A stretch of DNA of 64,000 bases from Certhia americana (Eukaryota > Chordata > Aves > Passeriformes > Certhiidae), in NCBI GenBank assembly GCA_018697195.1, contig CM031879.1, positions 28,706,977-28,770,976 of the forward strand. Direction: 5' to 3'. The position numbers were made by a program, and so were the translations under genes. The notes beneath the pieces were generated by a model that worked only from the letters and a program-made list of their open reading frames with translations, did not search any database and was not told the origin of the DNA. Every line of letters begins with the position of its first letter. The stretch's first letter is position 1. Positions 13,837-27,238 of this stretch are shown piece after piece.

Positions 13837-16800
13837 GCATAGTGTTTGTTTGTTTGTTTATTTGATTTTAGCTATTTAATTTAAGGGAACAAAGAGATCA
13901 AATAATCCTCAGGTATTTTTCTTGCTGGAAGAAGTCTGCGTAAGTTCTTTTATTATTCTTTTCCTCACCACTGCAAGAAAATTTCCATAGATTATCATTA
14001 CAGATATATTTTACAATGAAGAAATGAGTAACACAACACAAACACATCCATTCTCTTAATTGAATGAGCTACAGCTTTTTGGCTGAAACGAACAATAATA
14101 TTATTTATAACTCAAATTACATTCCTCCTCTATAAAGAGACTATAAATGGCATGGTAGGGTTTCATATTGTTGTTTTTTTTTCTTTTTTTCTTCTCCAGT
14201 GACTTTCCTGTTGACCCTTCTTTTAATTTACAAATAAAACTTTGACTGTCTTGACTGCCAGCACTGAAAATCCACCCTGGGATCTGAGATCAAGCTGTGT
14301 CCTTTCTGCTTTATGCCAAAATAGACTCTGGTTCACCTCCTCAGTGCTGAGGTGGCTCTGCAGGGCTGGCAAGAATGTAAAGAAAAAACAGTAGTTTTGC
14401 CAGTAAAAAGATAAAGTGAACGAATCCTCTCAGAAGTAGGAAGATACTAATTTTCAAGTCAGCTTTACAGAAAACAGCTGTTCTTTGAAACAAATGCTCA
14501 TAGGAGGGTTGGGGAGGGCCATCTCATTGCTTGCTGTTCCCGCACAGCCTATTCCCCTTTGGTCTTTCCAGTTCAGCCTGTAGATCAATCCACCTGAAGT
14601 CTTTGTGGCTGTGGCTGCTCAGCCATTTTCCCACTCAGCAGTGCTGGACTCAGATATTTCTGCCTTCTTCAAGCTGTTTGTGCCCTTATGCTTGTGTTGA
14701 TGCTGAGACTGTAGTGTGCATTGGGTGGAGGGGTGTCCTGTGGAGGTCCCAAGCTCATGTCTTTTAATCCAGGTCCCAACACAGCTCTGCAAACAGCTGA
14801 CTGTCTTGCATATATGCTCACCCTTCTGGTTCTCTATTTGTGGGCTATCAGATGAAATCTAGGAGGTCAGTTTCCTGATTATTTTTTAAGTCCTGGTCAA
14901 GGCCAAAACTCAGCCAGTTTTTTGCAATTAGTTATAAAACTTTCCAAAATTCTTTTGAAGTATCAGAGTTGGCAAATACATGTTCTCAGAGGAGGTCTGA
15001 TGGATATAAAATCCTTTTGGATGGAGCACAATAGCTCTGAGATGTTCAGCTTCCATTGGGAAGTGAGTGTCTCTGCAGAGGTCAGGCCTTCACTCAAACA
15101 GGGATCAAGCCCTCTGCTGCCATGAAGCCTATCATGGGAGAAGGGCTCACTCCTCACAAGTTCAGGAGTTTGCATAGGGCAGAGAAACATGGGCAAAGCA
15201 GAGAGGGCACAAGGCCTGATAGCAGTCAAAAAAGGTGCCAACAGGGACTGCTCCAGGGGTTTTTGAGGAGCTGCAACTATTCCTGCTGTCAGCCAGGACT
15301 ACTGAGGCACATAATAGGTGAGAAACACTCTCAGGAAAATGGTAACAGGTGAGGCCTGGCAAAGACAGAATTGTCCAAAGGCACACATGGCGCACCCTTC
15401 CCTGTCTGCAGTGAGTCCTAGTGCTGTTGGCAGAACACAGGTTCATTTGCTCAATCCTATAATTCACTACTTTTGTTTTATTTCTCATTTATTAAAGACT
15501 AGAGAGAAGGTAATGATAAAAGACTTCTACCCCTGGAGCCCTTTCAGACTGTGGACCACAAAATCCCAGATTTCAACTCTGAGAAAGAATCAGCTACAGT
15601 ACTGGACAAGTAAAGTTCATGATGACCTGCTGACGTCTGGATTGTCAGCTGCCAGTACTGTCTGCCTTTTCCACTGGCTGTCCCTTGCCACTCCATGCCA
15701 CCAGCTGTGCCAAGAGCACTGAACTCATCATGCAGTGCTGCCACAACCTTTCTGGAGAGCATGATGAGCATTAAGCAGAAAAGCTGAAAAATTATTTGTA
15801 CTTCATAACAGAACAGATTTAACAGGAGAAGAAACACTGAGCGATGGGGAATGTGCACTGGTATTTACAGTTCTTTCTGCAGATACATCCTGTGTGAAAT
15901 GTGTCTCTTCACTGTCTCCTTTTGTTTGATGAAAGAGCTATTTAGTGGAACTTTATTTTTTATCTTAAATGCAATTTGGCTCACTGGATATACACTGACA
16001 TGTAGACCAAGAGAAGAGGAAGATAATTACAAAACCCAATAAAAATAGCTTCCACACGAACCATAGATTTACGCAGAATTTCTTTTAGAAGAAATTTCTT
16101 TGTGCTTGATTTGGCTTAACAAAACTTAAGTTTTATTTTTGATGTCATTTTTTAGGCTACTTCTGCAAATACAAAGTTGAGTTCTAATTTTAATACTCAC
16201 AACAATCTGAATATTCCTTTTTTCTGGTCAAGGGGTAAAAATCTAAATGTTTTAGAAAATGTATCTGTAAACACTGAGCCTCTGTTAATCTTTCCTACCA
16301 GCCACCACTGAAAAGGTAATTTTTTTTAGGAGTAAACCCAAATTCATGAAATCAAAGACATTCATAGTTAAGACATTGACTCTTTTTTCCCTTAGCTCAA
16401 TACAATTTGTTTATGTATTACAGCATCTGCTGCAGGTTATGTAAGACCTGTTGCAAGAGTGCTATCTGATGAATAAAGGACAAGGTCTCAGTTTAGTTTC
16501 AAATTTTCAGGGTTTAGTGGATTCTTCTGTAACCCTGCCCCAGGTCTTACTGGTCCAGATGGTTCAACTGCAAATCATGTCTCTCTCTGGTTAATGGAGA
16601 GATTCCTGTCACTGCACGCCTTGAGGCTGCAACCCTGCATGTACAAATGTAATCAAAGGACATTCCAGCGGAAAAAGTGCTAAAATTCACACATTAACTG
16701 GCAAATTCTTTTTGAATAGATAGATGAACTGCTAGATTGCGTTATCAGAAACAACATTTGCATTCTGTGAGTTATCAGTCACTTAAATTAGAAGAATGAT

Positions 16801-17635
16801 CGTCTGAATCAAAATTCTATCCTTAGCTCAATTTTTAATATTCAGACTACATGGACATCCATTTTGACGTCAAACAAACTAGTTAGCAATCTGAAAGCTT
16901 AATCTTGTTCATTTCATTCAGATGAATATTCTCACTAGGGTTAATGAAGTTCTCGTAAGAATAATATGAACATGGTTACTTAATTCTTGCCTAGATAATG
17001 TTAAATCTTTTGATTAAATCCCTTTTTTCCCTTCAAGGCTACTGGCAAGAAAAATTAACCAAGACTCACAAATATCCACTTATGATCCAGTACAAACCAC
17101 ATACATTCCCAAGGAGAAAATTATAAGGAAGTTTCTTTAATCAGAAGTATGCTTTCAATATGAGAGTGAAGACAGAGCAATACTGCTGGATTACCATAAT
17201 TAACTGGGACAATTTTCAAAAAGCCCCAAACCCAAATATTCAGACAAGTCGTCTTCAGAAATTAATTGGATTCTGCATAAAAATAATCTGCATTTTACTT
17301 GCAAATGTACTCTTTTCCTGAGGACAAATGTGTTTGCTCATGTAATTAAATAATGTATGCTATGACATACCAGAAAATATGCAAAACAGTGGATTAAAGG
17401 CCACATAGACATCCTGATCATGGCACTTCTTGTCTTTTTAGCTCTAGACATGGCCACTGAAACACTTTGCCCATCATGTGGGTGAAATGTACTTTGGGAA
17501 TATAGACAATATCCACTCAACTACTGCTCTTTATTTTATGGATATAAAATTGGGAGCAGATTAATGTTTTAAATTGGTAGGAATACATATTGCATAAAGA
17601 AAACTGCATCAAGAAAATGTTGGTGTCTCCACACA

Positions 17636-17675
17636 GCATTTTTAGCATAAAAATGCTAAAAAAGCATTTTTAGCA
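17636..17675. repeat. Hairpin-forming repeat with three related arms
   Basis: GCATTTTTAGCA occurs at 17636-17647 and again at 17664-17675. Between them lies its inverted copy: TTTTTAGCAT (17639-17648), loop AAAA, then ATGCTAAAAA (17653-17662), a perfect 10-bp stem. The third copy could pair with the middle arm instead. No poly-U terminator context or gene neighbour suggests a transcribed RNA. Confidence 0.6.
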
Positions 17676-20600
17676 AGGATTGTACCTGTGAGAATGAATG
17701 TTTGACAAACCCTACAAACAATCACACAGTGATGATTAATAGTTAACAAAGAGCAGATAAAGTTCTACAGTATGCAATCAGCTCTAAATTTTATATGTGT
17801 TAAAATCCATAAAATCCTATATAATGTTGCCTCAGTAGGAGACTGGTATGTAAGGACACAAAATATTAATGTTTCCCATGGAAAAAGCTGGGCTATTGCT
17901 CCAGACAGTGCAATGGGAGGGGGAGAGCTGTTCCATGTGGCTTCTGCTTGAGCAGTACAGGCAGCTCAGTAAGCATGGGATAGGGACAGCATCATTTATT
18001 TTCACTAAATCGCCAATAGCCATGTCTAGAAAAATGAATTAAGGTTAAGCAACTTTTGGTGTTTTCTATCTCTTGATTTCTTAATTGATAAATAGCTATT
18101 ACACTTTGTACACTTGATTAAATAGTATTTACTTTTGTGGTTATTCCTCTTTTTTGAAATAAAAGAAATCAAAGAAAAATAAGTCAATAACAAGAGTTTA
18201 AGATTTTTGGCAATTTCAAACTAGTATATTTTTTGAAAAACATGATTTTATTAATCTGAGTCTCCACAAAAACTTACCACTTTTTTGGCTCAAACCTTCC
18301 AGGACATTTCACCTTCAGAGCCAAAATGGAGATATTTTGAAAGAGGAAAAGCTTACGAGGCTACTGATATGTGGTAATACAGCAAAAAATAGATAAGAAA
18401 CTGTCACAGTGTTCTAAGCCAGTGTGTTCCAGCAGCTGAATCGTCATCCCTCCACTTGGCAAATCAGCATGCCTTTTGTTCCAGGAGTCTCTTAGCTCCC
18501 TCCTTTCCTTCCTCAGTCCTTCCTTTCTGCCCTCTTGTGTTTACCCTGTAAAAATATATGTTAGCCACAGGACAAGTGGGATAATAGCTTGACTTGGCAG
18601 GAAAAGTAGGAGAGATGGGTGTCTAGAAGGAAAAATAAAAATGTGCAATAAGAAAATGGTGGAACAGATTGTGGAAGACAGTCAGGCTGCTTGTAAGTAC
18701 ATGCGGATACTGGGATAAGGTTAAAACAGAATAGTTAATGTATGCCTGTAGTAATTATCATTATTAATTTAACCATATAATGGCTGTTAAAAGCATAAAA
18801 CTGAGAAAATAAAAATTGATAGAATTCATACAAACCATTATGATAATTTAAATTCTTATTATCAGTGTTTACTTATGTCTTAGGGTAGAATAATGAACCT
18901 TTAATTGCAGGCAAGAAATTTTATGTAGGAATAAATCAGAACTTGGGCACATTGATAGTATTTATCCAACAATGCCCTTGATTTGGGCACTCATTCAGCA
19001 TTCTCTTTATTAAGTTTTAATGCAAAACATCTGAAGCACACTGTTAATAAAGCTGTTAGGTACAATCATATAGAATGAAATGTTCCCCATTCTCTCCCCT
19101 TTTTGTTCCTTTCAACTCACACAGGCCTTATTTTTACAGAATGGCTTTACTTTTTTGATCTCCAAGCTAAGGGAAAAATGGAGCCAAACAAAATAAAACA
19201 CACATGCAGCAAGCATAGTTGATTTCTGAGGCTGGAAGGGTGAAATGCGGAATGACTTCTTGTTCCAGGAATGTTTTGTTAAGCATGGAGAAATATTGTT
19301 TTCTAAAGGAACTACACATATTAAATGTTCTTAAACACTGTCATATCCAAAGACTGATGACTGTATTTTAAAAGCAGGAGATCTTAATATTAGTGTAGAA
19401 TAGAGTAAGAAGTATCTGTGTTAATTTATTCTAGTTTTCAGTGCATATTAAACAAAATGTGACCTGTCCTGACCTTGAGATTCCTTGAGAAGTACTATAA
19501 AATTTTATCAAACATTCTAATGGGATAGAAAAAAACCCCACCCTTGTGTCAACACTCAGACTCCTGATTGTCTCAGGCAGCCTTAGCCAGAGGTCCATAG
19601 CCAGGAAAGTCCCCTTCACACGCTACCAGAGGCCTGGCTCAAGCACCCAATGTGGTCTGGCCTGCAGCCTGAGGTGTTTTCTTACCATTTAAAGGCAGGG
19701 TTTTTAGTACCTGCAATGCACCGTCACGTTCATGGAGGATGTGCTCACCAGCGAGCAAGGTGCTGCTGGGCAGATCCAGGTATCAGGGGCAAGGTCTGCT
19801 GCAGCAAAATTAAGATCTCTATCATAATTACTAATATTTGCCTGATTTATAAGATGGAAAACCCTAAGGTATATAACAAGGTTATTGGTGTTAAAAGGTC
19901 AAAGGAAGAGAATTACAGTGACACTCCAAAAAAGACTAACCTGAAGAAAAGGAAGAAGTTCTTACTTTCTGTATGAAAATAAATAAGAGGAAAATTAGGC
20001 AATGTTATCCAAAATAATTTCTCACAGCTAATATTTTAAAATGTCCAGAATCCCAAACTCAGCTATCAAGCCACCACTCCACCATCCAAAAATCGATGAA
20101 GACTTTGCAAATAAATTGTAAAGGCTCCGGCAAGAATTTAGTGCCAAAGACAGAAACAAGATCTGTCTACTTTTCTCATCTGCCTTGGCTTCTTTTCTAG
20201 CCATCTATAATGCTTTAATGTTATTCTAAACATTCAAATGTCAGTATCACCATAGTTCATGTTTTAGCTTTTATTAAGCTAATTTTATTAGCTCTAATTT
20301 AAACAAAGTATTGCAAAATCTCAGTAAAAACTAGATTTGAATTTGGATATATTTAGGAATAATGCAGTTCTAAATATTTCAAGTTAGTAACATTTATTCG
20401 TAAAGTAAAACGGAGTCTACTCAAGATTTCATGGTTAGAAGTGATTTGTCTGGCTTTGCATTTAATTGTACTCAGCAGTGGATTAATTAGTGGTTGGACT
20501 CAGCAGAATTTTTCCGTTTCCTAGGAAAGGACTCAGTGTACCATATTTTACATTAACTATATTATCTAATATATGTTTTTTAATAAATTTTGGGGAAAAA

Positions 20601-23061
20601 AATTGCAAATGAAGAGAGAATCTTATTTTATACTACCTGTTTCACAATTTTACACAACCTGTTTCACAAGCCTCTCTGAAATGAAGATGTTTAAGTGACC
20701 AGAACAATCTTGTGTGCTTTGCTGATATAACTTTTATGCAATCCATTTATGGCTGCTATTTCTTGAGTTTATGTAGCCTTATATTCCTGATCTCTCTTTA
20801 GAGATTATTTTATAACTAAAACTGAAATACACACATCAACACACACACAAAAGTTCTCTTCAGCACTCTAAGGCTGTGAGTTCAAGCACTCAAAGGATTT
20901 AGAAATGTAAGAATCAAGAATGCCAGTGAATTCTTAGGTCATGTCCCTCTTATGAATATGCATAATATTTAATGATGTTCCTCTATTCTCTGATTCTGTT
21001 CTCACTAGGAATTTTTCCACTAGTTTTTTTTTGGCTGTCTATGGAAGGTAGTTCCTCCAGTTCAACAAGCCCACTGCCAAAGTTTCAGATTTTATTCCAA
21101 AACTTGATATGATTTACCAGATCATATATTTTTTCTTAATATTGATCATTCATTAGCCTTTGAAGCATGGAAGTTATGTATAGGCATATCAATTGTTTGT
21201 TTTAGCTTGTTATCTGCCATGAAAAAAATCAAGCCCAAACAAAACCGGAGAAAGTAATAAGGAACTCAAATCACAGGTCATTGGTTGGCAATGAGGAGTA
21301 CTGGACAGTCTAATATTAGTGCAGGCAGGGACAGATGAGTTCTGCCTGAGCTGCAATCCAAAATGAATGTAAGAATATGAAGAAAATGAATTCATTATTA
21401 GTTTGGTAGGCATTTTTTTTTAGAACACAGTTTTTGGTAGCCTGGAAGGTTGATATTCTTTCTTGGGATAGACAGCTCTAGAAGTCTGACACTAAGGAGA
21501 AAGCACAGAAGAAAAGATTGGATGTAGACAACTGAGTGGTGTTCTAGTTTTTACTTCTCTGAAGTAGCCTATTGCTCTTAAGGAAGTTATAACCCTTTCT
21601 GAGCCTTCAGACAAAAAAATTAAATCTGGCATGGTTAGAATATGGTGTATGAGATGGGCTGAAGCTAATCACGGGTTGAGGTCCAGTCTGAGCCTAGAAG
21701 TACCCTGAAAATTACAATATTTATTTTGAAAAATTCAAAAATAATGCAACTTTTTATTTACAAGACCTATGTGGTTTCAAAATAGACTACAATGTTACAA
21801 CAATGTCAATGAAGGGTTAAATAAGCTCAGAATGAAATGACAGTGCACAAGTCAAGCATCCTGTCTGGCTAAATTGCCACAGACTGCACCATGTGATTAT
21901 ACAAAAAGCTCGAAAATGCTGGAGTCTCCATCTACAACACAGGGAAAAAAGGGATTTATCTAGTGATAAGTTAAAACTGTTCCTAGTTATGATTTCTCTG
22001 AGTTAAGACTAGAACAATGCCTCATTGCAATCAATCTGCCTTGGCTTGCTAGGGCACAGAATGCAACCAGATTCAGAAGAAAAGGAGATGGTCTTATGAA
22101 CTTGAATACCTGCCCTACCTTGTGGCTGTCATTACCTCATAGCTGTTGACCAAGGGGATCATAAAACTTTTGTTGCAATTAATGACTGATAGTGAATTTG
22201 AAAATCCAGAGACATATCCGTTAAATTAATCAGCAACAGTTACCTTGCCCATGTTTATTCAGGTTTTATTTATTGTGAAATAAGAGATGACATATTTTAC
22301 TCATCACTGTGGAAATACTTATATCCTGAATGGGAAGTAAAAAAAATACCTAAAACATAGTCAAATCATAACTACTACTACTTATTGAATAAAAGAAACC
22401 TTTTGGATTTTGAAGCTGAAAAAGCTGTTTCAGACCATGAGTTAGAAAAGAAAAATTAAACATTCAATTTATATGTGGAGTTCAGATTCAAGTTTGCAGT
22501 TCAAAAATATCTGGGAAAACATGCAAACATATACATGATTAACACTTCCTTGGATCCTGGGCTTGGGAAAGTACAAATAATATCAACTTGGAAAATACAG
22601 TAAAGCAGCATTCAGTATATATACACGAAAAGTAAAGGAAATTACAAGTTGACATCAAAAGGACTAAGGATATTTCAAGGAAGCTGCAATTTCCAGTACA
22701 GTAATGCATTACATTACAAGCTGCATTAAGAAAAGGAAATTATCTAAAACCTGACTCTACATATGCAAAATTTTACCCTATGTATATTGATTTTTGTCAC
22801 CATCGATTTCTGATTTTATCAGTGACTACCTGAAAAACTGCATTTTGATGAAATTTAAAATTACAGAAAAATAGATCAATTGAAATAACTTCAAAGAGGT
22901 TTCAACTATGTATAAGCAGATTTCTAATGCTGATTAAAGCACTTAAACTTAAAAAATGTTGTCAGATAGAACAATTAATTTTATTTAATGAAAATTTTTT
23001 TTTTTATTCTTTAACATAAAAGATGACCAAAAATTTGTGCATATAGCAGTTGCTTTGAATA

Positions 23062-23143
23062 AATCATAGAAGCATAGAATCGCAGAATCATAGAATCAGA
23101 AAGTCCTTGGGTTGTAAGGGACCTTTAGATGATCCTAAATTTT
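23062..23143 (-). mobile_element. CR1 LINE, short 3' tail fragment
   Basis: Reading the plus strand, a run of degenerate AATCATAGA / AATCGCAGA / AATCATAGA units is followed by the CR1 3'-terminal motif CTTGGGTTGTAAGGGACCTT and then GATGATC. This is the reverse complement of the well-known CR1 tail (AAGGTCCCTT...CCAA plus GATTCTATG octamers), so the element lies on the minus strand. Only about 80 bp remain; severe 5' truncation is the norm for CR1. No coding part is left. Confidence 0.85.
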
Positions 23144-23957
23144 AGCCACATGCTCTTGTTGCAGAAGGAAAGAAAACTGGGTGGGAAAATCGAAGCTACC
23201 AATTTCACAGTAGATAAGGTAGCAGAGATAGCATATTTTTAAGTGCCAGAAAAATACAAATATGAAACCCTCATGAAAATCAAGATGGAGAGCTGGCAAC
23301 CCAGTACCACAGGGAATAAGAAACTTTGACTTAACTGCTGCAAATTGTTAGTGCATATTATAACCCATTTATTTCAAAATTATATAAAAGAAAAATGTAC
23401 ATATTTTTGTACCTGAATAATCGATGAATACTTTCAGGTTTCAAGGTGCCAGGCTTGAGGGTTTGAAACCTTTTCTGCTGAGGAAATGTAAAGTGTGTGG
23501 TTCTTTTAAAATTTCCCTGTATGTTCATTAGCATATACATGGATGAGCATTAGTTTGCTTTTCATTCATCCCTTAGACTACTGTGCCTTGATGTAAGATA
23601 TGTAGGAATCAGGACGAGCACATGAAGAGGAAAAAGGAGGTTTAGAAAACGGAGATATATATTGCCTCTTAGGGGTTATGCATTTTCTTGCATTTAAATA
23701 CTTGAAATTATTTAACATCTCAATCCTGCTTTGTAATCAGTTAGTGTTTAAAGACAAATATTGTTTTAGTCGTCTCTTAAACTCCATCTTTCATTCTTAA
23801 TTTCTATTGTATACAAGGTTAATCTAAGTTTCTTGATGTGTCAAGGAGCAAAACAGGGTTGACTTGTTTCTTAGAAGAATTGAGGACCTTAGAGAATAAA
23901 ATAGCAGAGCAAATGCTGAGAAACTCTTTCATTCAAATTCCACTCCCATGAATCATC

Positions 23958-23960
<3 letters not shown>

Positions 23961-23996
<36 letters not shown>
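23961..23996. repeat. (CT)18 microsatellite
   Basis: Eighteen uninterrupted CT dinucleotides run from 23961 to 23996 after AATCATCTTC and before TTAAGGAGG. A pure array of this length is probably polymorphic in length between individuals. Confidence 0.95.
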
Positions 23997-23998
<2 letters not shown>

Positions 23999-26205
23999 AA
24001 GGAGGTGTGATATATGTATCAGAGAACAAGTGAAAATGCCCATTATTATTTGACTGCCATTTACTCATGTTATTTGGCAACACCTTGGAGTCAAGAAGTA
24101 AAAAGTGTAAAATAATTTCTAAAGTTTCAGGTTCCATCTGGTTCCAAATTATAGCAGCTATTTCAAATTTTCTATTTGTATTCTTCAGAAAGACGTTTAA
24201 TTTTTGGTGAAACTGTACTTCATTCTTTAGCTACTTAAATCTTTGGTGGCTCAAACTTAAATGTTCTTAAACTTAAAGAATTTGCAGTGGAGAAGCTAAT
24301 ATATCAGTAAGTGTGTTTAGTCTTCCTTTCTTTATTTAAATGATACATTTTTCAACTTTCTATATTATGAAGTTGATAACTCTCTGCTGTCAGAGAAATA
24401 TATAAGTGGATGTCTAAATTATATTTTTCAGGCAGTTGTCCCCTTGCTCGTGCTGTGAGTCCTGCTGGAGCTGTGTGGCCAAAGCTAATAGAGTGTCAAG
24501 CTTGACCATGAATTGCACCCACACATCTCATTTTATTCAAAACATATGAAGAGTAAGCTGAGGCATGCCTCCAGAAGACTTTGGAAATATAGCTGAGCAT
24601 ATTATCTTGAGTCTACCTGTGTGTTATGTAACTAACTGAACAAATAGTATTGTGTTGCCACTTAAAGACACTTTTGAAATACTGTAGTCTCTCTACATAA
24701 ATATTTAGACGTAAGGATTTAGGACTAGATTACCCTGAAAAATATCTGCTTTAGCCTTGAAATCTACTTAGAAATGTCGAAACTTAATGACAATTTTTGG
24801 AAAACCTCAGCTATGCATAAGTTTGCAGAAGAAAGTGTCAATCCTCAACTGTCGAGGATCTCTGTGCCATTATATTTGGCTTTTAGATACTATGGGCTGA
24901 ACATTAGAGCTGTTCCTTTTCCTGGCTTCTCACTTGTTTTCTTGAGTGGAGCCATATTGCTAGTTAGACTCATAGGCTTCCCAGAAAGCAGGGTGGAGAG
25001 CAAGAATGCAGAGAACTTCTGCTGTGGAGGACAGAGAACCTGCCTTGACTCAAGCCTCCCTTCCCATGACCTGATTTTCACTCTAACTGATGATTGTTTA
25101 ATGCAGAATGCAGAAAAGGTGCTGGAAGTTAGAACAGGAATTCAAAGTCTCCTCCCATCATAATCAACTGTTGAACTACACAATCATGTGTCCTTTTGGT
25201 CCCTTGTTTGCTATGGTAAATCACAGGTTTAGAGACAGGCATCAGTTCCTCACATGTCTCTAATGCTTAGCTAAATAGCACCTTGCCCCTACGTCAGGCA
25301 GTCCTCTATCACCCAGAAACTGAAACATGCATCTATCTTATGCACACATTTAAGAGGATAATTTAACATAATTTTGCAAACAAACACTAGATGAAGAAAA
25401 GCTCTTTAATCTTGGGAAGTCAGGTAGAAAATTAATTTCAGATGTGCCTGGTTTGTTCCACAATGGCTTGTTTCCTTGATCTAGGAAGACATTGAACATG
25501 GACTTCTGTGCCTTCTCATATGCAGTCTCATCCAGCTTGCTTACACAGGAACAGTTATACTTCCAGATAATATATGCATGCAGTGAAATCAGTTTGTTTA
25601 GTGAAAGCCTTCTGGGTAATCCTTGGCAAAAATGCAGTGAGTTTGGTGTAAATAGTATAAGTCAGCCTGGATGTCCAGGGTTCCTACCATGTTTTTATAC
25701 TAAAACCATTCCAACACCTCCTAGTTTAAACTATCAGATAATATTCAGCACTCTGTATTTTTCCCCCAAAATGTTTATACTACTCCAATGGTGAGGCAAA
25801 AGGTTTTAGTTTAAAAAGCTCAAAGGCAGCCAGAAAGAAGACAGGCTCAAATTCAGGCACAGCCACTGCTGTGGGGAGGCAGCTCCTTGCTGCAGATGGC
25901 AGCTCCCTGTCCACACTGCCCAGCACATCTCTGGGCTCTCCTCTCTGGGAGAGTATGTCCTGGCTCTTGGTAGGTTTACATCACTGCAATTGTTGATCCT
26001 ACTCTTGCTTCAAATTCCTGCAAGATGCATCTTTTAAAGACCAAGGTATTTTGAAACACTTCTGTAACACCAGTGACATTATCAGAGATAATATATTCCC
26101 TTTTCTTTTTAGACATATTTACTAAGCATTAAAAAAAAAACCAAAAAACAACTAAACCTGAAAGCATTGAATTGCTAAGACAATTAGAAAATAAGCTGTT
26201 TTTTT

Positions 26206-26231
26206 TAGATAAAGGATCTAGATAAAGGATA
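26206..26231. repeat. Tandem duplication, 13 bp x 2
   Basis: TAGATAAAGGATC (26206-26218) is followed directly by TAGATAAAGGATA (26219-26231), 12 of 13 bases identical. It looks like a recent replication-slippage event in non-coding DNA. Confidence 0.85.
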
Positions 26232-26342
26232 AAATCATATGCAGCCAGCAGAGCAGATGGCAGGAATCTTGGACCCTGATGTAAATGCTGAAGTTAAGAA
26301 ACAGAATTTCTAGACAGGGTTTCAGTTTCTCCTTTTTATGAT

Positions 26343-26366
26343 AATCTTTTACAAAATCTTTTACAA
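26343..26366. repeat. Tandem duplication, 12 bp x 2
   Basis: AATCTTTTACAA occurs twice without a gap (26343-26354 and 26355-26366) and is followed by the partial start AAT of a third unit. The two full copies are identical, so the duplication is recent or under slippage. Confidence 0.85.
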
Positions 26367-27090
26367 AATATGAATCTGTGTTAAGATGGCCCCAAAGGTG
26401 GAGTGAGAGATGGAAACTCCTGAGTGAAATACAAGCTTTAGTAAAGAGTGAGCAGGTGCTGCTGGTGAACGAAATGAGGATGAAGGATGATAGTCAGAGA
26501 TGTAAAACAATGGAAAAAGGAGTCAGGAGTTTCACATTAGAAAAAGTGTTCATTTAACACAAAGACAGCTTTGCATCTGACCAGAACACACTCTGCATGT
26601 TTGATGCAGAAATAGACATGTTTACATTGCTTATATTGAAAAAAGGTTTTGGCACATTTGTCATGAAAACTGGAGGTCTTTAAAATCTTTGGAATTTGGT
26701 GCAACTTTAACAAGTGTTTCCATACATTTAAGTAGTCTGTTTTAAAGGCAGAACCAATCATGGTATTCCTTTGCCACAGGCTTTAGTACATGGCTGTGTT
26801 GGAGAGGTTATGCACATGCCATGTAGAGGAACTGCTGGTACCTGGCAAAAGCAGATTGGCACAGAGAAGTGTGATCTGGCAAAGAGCGAATCCTTTGCTA
26901 ATGAATCAGCACAAGTAGTTCAGTTTGGACAGAAACAAACTATAAAATGCCAGCTCAGCAGGAACTCTTCCTCGAATACATCAAAGCTGTTCCTTTCTAC
27001 ATGGCACAGCTGCCTTCTTTCCAAGAATTTCTAGGCCAGTATTCTTGTTTCCAAATAGTTCTAAAACCATACAACCCTCAGCCTGTACCA

Positions 27091-27238
27091 AATATCCACA
27101 AATATATATATCCACAAATATCCAGAAATCAAATATTCACAAATATATATCCACAAATAAAAAAGGATATAAATATTAGAAGCATAAAAATATTAAAAAA
27201 CATCAATCAAGCATCAAAATATTAAAATCATCAATCAG
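27091..27238. repeat. Degenerate AT-rich minisatellite
   Basis: The first part (27091-27160) is built from imperfect units of the type TCCACAAATATATATA, with variants TCCAGAAATCAAATAT and TTCACAAATATATA. The second part (about 27185-27238) has two imperfect copies of an AAATATTAAAA...CATCAATCA unit. Unit length varies, so this is an old expanded array that has since diverged. Two forward open frames that cross it (to 27034 and 27225) are a by-product of the repeat. Confidence 0.7.

Larger units (their letters stand above)
13539..23061. other. Unique AT-rich non-coding stretch
   Basis: No supported gene. Frames between 14531 and 16042 (up to 134 codons) overlap on both strands and show no recognisable protein family. 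The stretch holds a T21 run at 13816-13836, a (GTTT)n patch at about 13843-13864, pyrimidine runs near 14170-14198, a small hairpin with a third repeat arm at 17636-17675, and a short CA-rich patch at about 20830-20849. Nothing resembles a tRNA, rRNA or snRNA gene. Confidence 0.7.

Noticed and set aside
24774..25163. 129-codon open frame with a hydrophobic stretch (SLVFLSGAILLVRLIGF)
   Set aside because: The possible membrane segment is isolated, with no homologue I know and no neighbouring exons; one hydrophobic run is not evidence of a gene.
27091..27238. CRISPR-like array
   Set aside because: Units are short, AT-rich, of variable length and without unique spacers; the host is a vertebrate.
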